The notes below the pieces were generated by a model. It was given only the letters and a program-made list of their open reading frames with translations, did no database searches and was not told the DNA's origin. From Lates calcarifer (Eukaryota; Chordata; Actinopteri; Centropomidae), in contig NC_066835.1 of assembly GCF_001640805.2 (NCBI RefSeq), positions 22,531,771 through 22,595,770 on the forward strand: a stretch of 64,000 nucleotides of DNA, given 5' to 3'. The translations under genes and the position numbers were made by a program. Of this stretch, positions 56,720 to 64,000 are shown in pieces (position 1 is the stretch's first letter; the number at the start of each line of letters is the position of its first letter).

Positions 56720-56747
56720 GGTTTTTGTACAACGTTTTTTCACTGTG
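56720..56747 (-). other. 12-RSS of V25
   Basis: GGTTTTTGT 56720-56728, 12-base spacer ACAACGTTTTTT, CACTGTG 56741-56747. Confidence 0.95.
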
Positions 56748-57339
56748 TGAAGACTTCATGACTGTTGACAAAATGGCGACTTTGACAAGAATAAACTCCT
56801 GAATCTTCACCCTGAACTCCACTGATGGTCAGAGTGAAGTCAGTCCCACTAGATGCAGACCCTCTAAAACGATCTGAAACTCCAGAGTGACGACCTGTAG
56901 CTTTATAAATCAGGAGTTTAGGAGCTTCTCCTGGTTTATGAAAGTACCAGTGGAGCCACTTGCCACCATTATAGTCAACACTTAAACTGCTTGTACATCT
57001 AATAGAGACGGTCTGTCCTGGACCAACAGACTGAGATCCAGGAGACTGAGTCACAGTGACTTGTCCCGAGGAACCTAAAACACAGGGAAAAAAGTGAAGG
57101 GGTTATTGAGACAAATCCAGCTTGGAGAAAGATGATCAACATCCAAACAGAAGAGGATCATTTCTTTAACATGGAGAATAGATGGAAGAAGGTCAATGCT
57201 GCTTGTTTGAGTGTTTCTCCATCATAGCAGAACATCATTGTGGTGAACCTGGTTGCATCCTGAAGTGTCAAAGTTTTCAGAAGAGAGTCTCACCCTGAAC
57301 AAGGAGCCCCAGGGTGGCCAGCAGTAGAGTCAGAGACAT
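56748..57339 (-). CDS. IgL kappa-like V segment V25 (mosaic A/B)
   Basis: Leader exon 57294-57339, intron 57075-57293, V exon 56748-57074. It is the partner of V17, with the same [17 protein letters not shown] start, CDR1 ([13 protein letters not shown]) and germline CDR3 [14 protein letters not shown]2 is [16 protein letters not shown], which matches V12/V19 rather than V17, a sign of local exchange. FR3 ends EDSGVYSC. The reading frame is open. The octamer-like site is at 57440-57447. Confidence 0.88.
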
Positions 57340-57565
57340 GATGATTGTGCTGCCGGCGTGTCAGTGGCTGTGAAAGGCCTGGACAGCCACTGATCAACAC
57401 TGGCCTCTTAACGGCTGGGAGCAGAGAGGCAGGACAGATATGCAAACACACAGAGTCAGTCAACTGTAGCTGTCCTCAACACATCAGGCTGTCTCCTCCT
57501 CACTGATGGAACAACTCACTGTTTAAATCATCTTAATGGAGAATAAAAGAAATGTTGTTGGGTTT

Positions 57566-58638
57566 TTAAGATCAGAATCAGAATCAGCATCAGCTTTATT
57601 GTCATTATACGCAAGTACAGTGAAACTGTGTGTGGCTACCCTCCAAGACAAAAATATAAGATCAATAGAATAAATAGAAAAAATAAAATAAAATATATAG
57701 TAAAAATATATATTTACAAAATGTGAAATAAGCAGCATATAAAGGGAGTAGTACAAATAAAATGTAATATATATACAAAATGTAAAAGAACAGTGTATAG
57801 AGTGAGTAGAGTGAGTAGTGCAAATGAGCAGTCACACACCGCTTACAGTCTGTGTGTATGTATGTGTGTGATTTCACAGTTCCAGGGGTTCTGAGGGGGT
57901 GGGGGTAGGGGGTATGAGGTCAGCTATGTAGTTGGGGGTGGATGGATGGATGTCACAGCTCTTGGATACAAGCTGTTCCTCATCCTGTTGGTACTGGATC
58001 TTAATGTCCTGAACCGTTTTCCTGATGGTAGCAGTTCAAACAGTGTGTGTCTTGGATGAGTTGTGTCCCTGCTGATGCTGTAGGCCTTCTTCCTCAGTCT
58101 GCTGGTGTATATGGAGTCGAGCTGTTCGGATTCTAGTCCAATGATGTGCTGGGCTGACCTCACCACCTGCTGCAGTCCCTTGCGCTCTGCAGCTGTGCAG
58201 CTAGCATACCACACAGTGATGGAGAAAGTGAGGATGCTCTTGTAAAAGTTGAGCATCAACTTCTGTGGGAGCTGGGCCTTCTTCTTCTTCAGCTTCCTGA
58301 GGAAGAAGAGTCTTTTTTGTGCTTTGGTGATGAGGTTCAAGGTGTTGGTGGTCCATGTCAGCTGGTCAGACACATCAACTCCAAGGAACTTTACATCCTC
58401 CACACACTCCACTGCCTCACCATGTATGTGGAGAGGGATGTGCTCACTTCCTGGTCCTTCTGAAGTCAGTGATCACCTCCTTTGTTTTGGAAGTGTTCAA
58501 GACCAGGTCATTACCCACACACCACTCTGTGAGATGTTCCACCTCATCCCTGTAGGCTGTCTCCTCGTTGTCTGAGATGTCTGTGATGAGCCCTACAACT
58601 GTACAACTGTAGTATCATCTGCAAACTTAAGATCAGAA
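57566..58638 (-). mobile_element. Rex1-like LINE 3' part, long copy
   Basis: The ancestral form of the insertion at 16.1, 37.0 and 52.5 kb, with the same target duplication (57566-57577, 58627-58638). The minus-strand frame 57924-58412 (162 residues) is the C-terminal part of a LINE reverse transcriptase (KFLGVDVSDQLTW, then FYKSILTFSITVWYASCTA, then HTLFELLPSGKRFR). Further upstream KFADDTTVV, the catalytic box, is read in a different frame. At least two frameshifts and 5' truncation make it inactive. Confidence 0.8.
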
Positions 58639-59108
58639 ACATTAAGTCAGATATCATCAGCATAAAGAGATATCCAGTAAATGTGCACTCAGTCTTTCTC
58701 TTCATAATAAATTACATACATGCTCTGTGTCTAAAGCTAAATTTGGTCCTCTGCCAACACTCTTTTGTTCAGTGACATGTTGTGTATGTCTTGTGTTTCT
58801 GAAAACATTGTTTCTCTGACAGTGTCAGTGTCTCTGCCTCAGAAAACATTTGTTCCATTGCAGATATGGAACCTCGGTGTCAGTGGGACATTGATGTTTC
58901 ATATGTTGTGAATCTGGTTTGTGGGTCGACATCAGTGGAGCTGACTCTGCTACATGTTGTTGTTGTGGTTTTAATGGTCTGACTGGGCTTCTTCACTGGA
59001 GCTGTTCTCTTCATTTGAGGACACTTCCAGGTTGTTGAGGTGGGAGGTGGACTGTTTGAAGTTTAGGAGGAAAACTGCTGGACACACTATGAACATTAAA
59101 AACCATCT

Positions 59109-59110
<2 letters not shown>
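58639..59110. other. Flank between the long LINE copy and V26
   Basis: No gene; fourth copy of the shared block flank. Confidence 0.7.

Positions 59111-59112
<2 letters not shown>

Positions 59113-59140
<28 letters not shown>
59113..59140. repeat. (TG)n microsatellite beside V26
   Basis: A TG tract before CCTCAGTGAACTG. Confidence 0.95.
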
Positions 59141-59220
59141 CCTCAGTGAACTGTATCAGTCTCTGCAGTAGCTTCCAGCTGCAGCAGTCAGTTCAGTTTC
59201 TGTTCAGTCTGACTGAGGGA

Positions 59221-59248
59221 GGTTTTTGTCTGATACTTTTTCATAGTG
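59221..59248 (-). other. 12-RSS of V26, variant heptamer
   Basis: GGTTTTTGT 59221-59229, 12-base spacer CTGATACTTTTT (altered first bases), CATAGTG 59242-59248 (CACTATG on the coding strand). Confidence 0.88.
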
Positions 59249-59730
59249 TGAACACATTCTGACTGTTGATAGAGTGATAACTCTGACAGTAATAATCTCC
59301 TGAATCTTCAGCCTGGACTCCACTGATGGTCAGAGTGAAGTCAACTCCATTCCCTGATCCACTTCCACTGAACCTGGAGGAGATTCCTGACTCTCTGTCT
59401 GATGTGTAGTAGATCAGAAGTTTAGGAGCTTCTCCAGTTTTCTGATGGTAGCAGGACAGGAAGTATTGTGCACCAGAGTACTGAGCTACTTTTGGACTGG
59501 CCCTACAGTCAGTAGAGACAGTTTGACCCAGCTGTACTGATTTGGCTGCTGGCTGAGTCAAGACAACATTTTGTCCAACAGACCCTGAGGAGAGAGAAGA
59601 AACACTGGACATGAGATGGTGAGGTGAAACTCAGCTACACTCCAAATGATTTTCACAGGACAGAAAAATGATTTTCCTCACCCTGAGTGAAGCAGAGGAG
59701 AGTCCAGATGAGGACGGAGATCAAAGTCAT
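59249..59730 (-). pseudogene. IgL V segment V26 with core Trp lost (family C, J-proximal)
   Basis: Leader exon 59682-59730 ([16 protein letters not shown]), intron 59585-59681, V exon 59249-59584. The frame is open, but FR2 reads FLSCYHQKTG. The invariant Trp of the Ig fold is Cys through one base change (TGC for TGG), while V18, otherwise almost the same, has WYHQ. CDR1 is [15 protein letters not shown], germline CDR3 is QSYHSINSQNVF, and FR1 has STDC. With the double-variant heptamer it is probably non-functional. The octamer-like site is at 59849-59856. Confidence 0.8.
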
Positions 59731-59879
59731 GTTTTTGATGAGGAGGATTTCTGTGGCTTCTGTTGTCATGAAGGACAGCTGTCAGTCATCCAGTCTTCAA
59801 CTCTCAGGACTATAAACTCTCCCAGAGCACTGGAGCATGGTGCTGCTGATGCAAAGTGGCTCTCTATGGAAATGCTCTC

Positions 59880-60200
59880 ACTGACTCCAACAGAGACAAT
59901 CAATTTATCATATTAGTATAGTATATATAGTATTGATTAATAATTTATCAGTGATAAGTTTTATGTGGATTTGAATTAATGACTGCAGAGAGATTTCTTG
60001 TTATACCTCATTTGATCAGTTTTAATTTGTTGCTACAGGGATCAATTTTAATTCCAGATAAATAAAAAAATATATATTTAGAAAGATATTTAAGAATATC
60101 TTTGTAAAGATTAGATTTCCTCTGAAATAACTTGTTTTTGAAAACAGGAACTGGTTTATTTGAGTTTGTTGTTGTCAAAGTCAGAGAGCCGTGTCTCTCT
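59880..60200. other. V26 promoter to J5a spacer
   Basis: No gene; AT-rich and nearly the same as 47400-47740. Confidence 0.75.
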
Positions 60201-60209
60201 ACAGTCAGA

Positions 60210-60248
60210 GGTTTTTGTACGACCACTCAGTCAGTTTGTATCACTGTG
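60210..60248 (+). other. 23-RSS of J5a
   Basis: GGTTTTTGT 60210-60218, 23-base spacer, CACTGTG 60242-60248. Confidence 0.95.
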
Positions 60249-60286
60249 GTACACGTTCGGTGGAGGAACCAGACTGGAATTTGGAA
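60249..60286 (+). CDS. IgL J segment J5a
   Basis: 38 bases that read [12 protein letters not shown] plus one base. Donor GTAAGT starts at 60287. Confidence 0.95.
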
Positions 60287-60591
60287 GTAAGTCCAATTTT
60301 CAATGTATTTTATTATGTTACAAACTATATTTTGCTTTTCACTCTTAGATTTTTCTCTAGAAACTAAAATATGTGATTTTACATCTTCAGTTCCATTTTT
60401 GTCTGAAGTTTTCTGCCAACATCAAAAACTACAGTTTTGGATTTAAAATGTAAATGATGAATCAAATCATTACAAGTGTTTGGTCCATAAAAGAAATCAT
60501 ATCATCAGATGTTTAGATGACAGAAAGTTGAGGACTTGTAGTTTTAGTTTTGTCAGACAAAGTCAGAGAGCCGTGTGTCTCTACAGTCAGA

Positions 60592-60630
60592 GGTTTTTGT
60601 ACGACCACTCAGTCAGTTTGTATCACTGTG
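60592..60630 (+). other. 23-RSS of J5b
   Basis: GGTTTTTGT 60592-60600, 23-base spacer, CACTGTG 60624-60630. Confidence 0.95.
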
Positions 60631-60668
60631 GTGGACTTTTGGTGGAGGAACCAGACTGGAATTTGGAA
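60631..60668 (+). CDS. IgL J segment J5b
   Basis: 38 bases that read [12 protein letters not shown] plus one base. It combines the WTF start of J4 with the LEFG end of J2a/J5a. Donor GTAAGT starts at 60669. Confidence 0.95.
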
Positions 60669-61556
60669 GTAAGTTTCTGATCAAATATTAAATATTGTAT
60701 CATCAGTTCAGCTTCTAATTTCTGTGTCTGAACATTTGGAGCAGATATAAATTTCCATTGGGCTGATCTAAATCACTTTCAAATCTCTATTTTATTCTTC
60801 ATTTCTCCTGTTTGACCATGAAGCTGAACTCAGAGCAGCTTTACTGAACTTTTCTTTACATGTTCCACTTCATTTGTGAAATGTGAACAGTTTGAGCTGC
60901 AGGAGAGATTAAAGAACAACAATCCTGCTGTAAAAATGTTTTCACATTTAGTCTTTACATTTGAAACTGTTTTCAAGTTGAGTTCAAATGATTGTGAACA
61001 GTGTGAGTGAAGTTCAGTTTTTAAAAAATCTGTCAAATCTCTGATCTTTCATTGTTTTTGTCTAAATTTGAAATAATTTCAAAACCTTCCTGAGGCTCAT
61101 TTTTAAATATGGTTGTCAGTTATTTTGGTTGATAATGTTCTTTAACAGTAAATCTGATTAACTGTTGTGCTCTTGATAGTTTTGACAGTAAATGTGTTTC
61201 ATGATAAATGTAGCAGGACATTCAACATTTCCAGAAATGATTTTATCATTTAATTACTTGATATAAAGTCCAGTAAAACACAGTTGTTGAAATGTAAAAT
61301 CAGCTTCTTTTGTTTCCAGTGTAGTTTGATATATTTCAGGTCATATGAGGACTCTTTGTGTGCTGATATGCATGAGAGGTTTCTTAGCGGGAAGTGAAAC
61401 AGTGTGTGAGGGAGTGACTGGTGGAGCAGAAAAACCATCTGACAGAAACTCCTTAAAGGAGAAAATCCACTCTCACACAGTAAAGGTGTCCAAGTGTGTG
61501 GTGTTTGATTGACAGCTGTGTGGTCCCTGTCCTCTAAGCTGATTGGTGTCTCCTAG
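60669..61556 (+). other. J5b-C5 intron
   Basis: 888 bases, homologous to the other J-C introns. Confidence 0.85.
61313..61400. promoter_or_regulatory. Candidate intronic enhancer, cluster 5
   Basis: Ets-IRF-type GGAAGTGAAA at 61390-61399 with the same neighbouring motifs. Confidence 0.45.
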
Positions 61557-61879
61557 GTGATACTCGTCCCACCCTGACGGTGCTGCCCCCCTCCAGCGAG
61601 GAGCTGCAGCAGGGGAAGGCCACGCTCATGTGCCTGGCCAACAAGGGCTTCCCCTCAGGCTGGAGTCTGGCCTGGAAGGTGGACGGCAGCAGCAGCAGCA
61701 GCAGCAGCTGGGAGGAGACCAAGAGCCCCGGGGTGCTGGGGAAGGACGGCCTCTACAGCTGGAGCAGCACCCTGAGGCTCAATGCAGACCAGTGGGGGAA
61801 GGTGGGCTCTGTGACCTGTGAGGCCACCCAGGGCTCCCAGACTCTGGTCTCAGAGACACTGAGGAGAGACCAGTGTTAG
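61557..61879 (+). CDS. IgL constant exon C5
   Basis: Acceptor CCTAG, stop TAG 61877-61879. It is an intact C1-set domain with the longest serine run (seven: [10 protein letters not shown]), making it 107 residues including the shared Ser. The rest equals C2-C4. Confidence 0.95.
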
Positions 61880-62040
61880 TCCTGAGCTGACTCACTGGGA
61901 CTCTGCTGCTGGTTTTACTCTGCTACTGCTCTCACTCTGCTCTCTCTAACACTGTCTCTCTCTCTTTTATTTCACATGTTTCACTAGAAACATTTACCAG
62001 CTTCTCGCAGTGTTTCAATATTGTTTCTGTGTTTCCAGAT

Positions 62041-62046
62041 AATAAA
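62041..62046 (+). terminator. Polyadenylation signal of C5
   Basis: AATAAA about 160 bases after the stop. Confidence 0.8.
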
Positions 62047-62049
62047 AAT

Positions 62050-62850
62050 CTGTTCATCAAATCAGTTGTTTTCATCTTTATTATTTTGGAAGTGACCTAA
62101 AATCAAAAGTGTAAGATTACATATATACACACATGCTGTATATTCAGATAGTATATAAACTCAGAACTCTTCAGTGTTGTTTGATTACTGCAAACCAGTG
62201 ATGCAAATTAGACACGTCCATAATTTGTGATTAGAATCAATATGAAACCCTTCAATGTCAAATTTCTCTTCAATCGTCATTGCAGATTTTTCTGTGATAA
62301 TAAATCTTTGCAAAAAAAAAAAAAAAAAAAAAAAAAAAACATGATAGAAACATTTCAATGAAGAATCATCCAGTACATGAACAGAACATGAAGAACCTTT
62401 GAATAAAAAAATAAAAGTCTCAAAAATGTTTCTTTAAATCTGAAACAAAAAGCCACACATCATCAGCATAAAGAGAAATAAAATGAATGTGATCTGTAAT
62501 TCTAACCTTTGAAATATTTACATACAAATTCTGCCAAAGAGCTCAAACATAGACAAATAAAACTGATGTGAATCTTCAATTATGCTTGATTGTTGGAGTA
62601 CAAAGCACACAATGTGACTAAAATATGTGAGTAGAACAATGAGTCATTTTACATGAAGGAAATTAGATTTTGTTTGAGTAAATTCTAATTAATCAAAGAC
62701 TGTGTGTGAGATCAAATAAAAATGGTGTGAGGAAAATTAAATAAATACAAAAATAAATAAAATATAACCTTTAAGGTTAAATTCAGTATATTAAGTGTTT
62801 ACATTTTCAAAGTGGATCAATTACATTATTTATTACAGACTCTGTTGTTT
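62050..62850. other. C5 to V27 intergenic region
   Basis: No gene. It contains a poly(A) run (62312-62339) at the place of the A-rich tract after C1. It is homologous to the C1-V5 region. Confidence 0.65.
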
Positions 62851-62900
62851 TAGTGTCTGTGCAGCTGTTGAGTCAGATCAGTTCCTCTGCAGCTGAGGGA

Positions 62901-62928
62901 GGTTTTTGTACGACGTTGTATCACTGTG
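62901..62928 (-). other. 12-RSS of V27
   Basis: GGTTTTTGT 62901-62909, 12-base spacer, CACTGTG 62922-62928. Confidence 0.95.
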
Positions 62929-63493
62929 TGAACGGAGTGCTGCCACTCTGTCCACAATAATAAACTCCTGAATCTTCAGCCTGAACTCTACTGATGGTCA
63001 GAGTGTAGTCAGTCCCAGATCCACTTCCACTAAAACGATCTGAAACTCCAGACTGACGGTTTGTAGCATAATAAATCAGGAGTTTAGGAGCTTCTCCAGG
63101 TTTCTGAAGGTACCAGTTGAGGTAGCTACTAACACTTGAACTGGCTTTACATCTGATAGAGACAGTCTGTCCCAGAACAACAGACTGAGATCCAGGAGAC
63201 TGAGTGAGGGTGATGTCTCCTGATGAACCTGGAAAACATGAAACAGAGGAGAAGGGTTATTGAGACAAATCCAGCTTGGAGAAAGATGATCAACATCCAA
63301 ACAGAAGAGGATCATTTCTTTAACATGGAGAATAGATGGAAGAAGGTCAATGCTGCTTGTTTGAGTGTTTCTCCATCATAGCAGAACATCATTGTGGTGA
63401 ACCTGGTTGCATCCTGAAGTGTCAAAGTTTTCAGAAGAGAGTCTCACCCTGAACAAGGAGCCCCAGGGTGGCCAGCAGTAGAGTCAGAGACAT
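62929..63493 (-). CDS. IgL kappa-like V segment V27 (family A)
   Basis: Leader exon 63448-63493, intron 63229-63447, V exon 62929-63228. FR1 is [20 protein letters not shown]1 is [13 protein letters not shown]2 region is [12 protein letters not shown], and FR3 is [14 protein letters not shown]. Germline CDR3 is GQSGSTPF, the same as V22, of which it looks like the intact relative. The reading frame is open. The octamer-like site is at 63594-63601. It opens a cluster that continues past the right edge. Confidence 0.9.
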
Positions 63494-63604
63494 GATGATT
63501 GTGCTGCCGGCGTGTCAGTGGCTCTGAAAGGCCTGGACAGCCACTGATCAACACTGGCCTCTTAACGGCTGGGAGCAGAGAGGCAGGACAGATATGCAAA
63601 CACA

Positions 63605-64000
63605 CAGAGTCAGTCAACTGTAGCTGTCCTCAACACATCAGGCTGTCTCCTCCTCACTGATGGAACACCTCACTGTTTAAATCATCCTAATGCACATTAA
63701 TAGAAATCTTGTTGGATTTTCATGATCAGAAATATAAAGTCAGGTGTCATCAGCATAAAGAGATATCCAGTAACTCTTTTTAATAACTGAATACATTGGT
63801 TGTGATATGTGGTTTATCTTTGTTCACAGGTTTATGATGTATTGAAGGGTCAGTCCACTCTCTATGTTTTCAGTTGGTCTGTCTGGGTTGTTGGGGGTAG
63901 ATCAGCTGCTCAATCATGGAGAGTGGAAACAGGTTTTCATCATTAGATCCTCTCAGCAGTGAGGGACTGGGCAGTGTTAGGATGTAGGAGGATGGGTAGA
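63605..64000. other. Right-edge intergenic flank
   Basis: No gene. It matches 11085-11440 and 4660-4900 and includes a LINE YADD relic at about 63722-63770. Confidence 0.6.

Overview
The window is a stretch of immunoglobulin light-chain locus from a ray-finned (teleost) fish. The type is kappa-like, most like teleost L1. The evidence is: V exons with FR1 TQSP/TQP, FR2 WYxQ and FR3 DSGxYYC motifs; J segments with FGGGTRL; C exons with [16 protein letters not shown] and a terminal RRDQC; and V-12/J-23 recombination signals, which is the kappa arrangement. LINE and DNA-transposon relics of the kinds common in fish fit this. I cannot name the species.

Layout. 27 V segments (V1-V27, my numbering) all lie on the minus strand. 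8 J segments and 5 complete C exons (C1-C5), plus one broken C, lie on the plus strand. They form repeated clusters V(n, minus)-J(1-2, plus)-C(plus): V1 with a broken C and no J (1-3 kb); V2-V4/J1/C1 (3.8-9.4 kb); V5-V11/J2a,J2b/C2 (10.3-25 kb); V12-V18/J3a,J3b/C3 (26.4-40.7 kb); V19-V21/J4/C4 (42.1-49.2 kb); V22-V26/J5a,J5b/C5 (50.4-62.1 kb); and V27, which opens the next cluster at the right edge. Each V has a leader exon with a promoter octamer-like site about 100-120 bases upstream, a short intron, a V exon and a 12-spacer RSS. Each J has a 23-spacer RSS and a GTAAGT donor, and it splices over about 890 bases to C. Because V and J point in opposite directions, every V-to-J join here should occur by inversion, leaving the signal joint in the chromosome.

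Three V families are visible. Family A (leader [17 protein letters not shown]1 [10 protein letters not shown]) supplies most segments. Family B (leader ending CCCFT, FR1 QVTVTQPG) is V1, V11 and V21. Family C (leader ending LLCFTQ, FR1 [11 protein letters not shown]) is V4, V7, V15, V18 and V26. The V next to J (or next to the broken C) is always family B or C. Five family-A segments carry a family-B/C-type 3' end (long CDR3 plus flank and a TG repeat), which points to module exchange.

The space between genes is mostly old duplicated V or C flank. It holds TG and AT microsatellites, relics of LINE reverse transcriptases, four descendants of one Rex1-like LINE insertion, a 3' tail of an L2-like LINE, a mariner-type transposase relic and one 1.6-kb unclassified insertion. 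Large segmental duplications (about 12.7-16.1 = 31.9-35.2 kb; about 22.9-29.9 = 38.7-45.6 kb; about 35.2-36.5 = 55.8-57.1 kb) explain the layout. A conserved Ets/IRF-type motif in all five J-C introns is a candidate light-chain enhancer.
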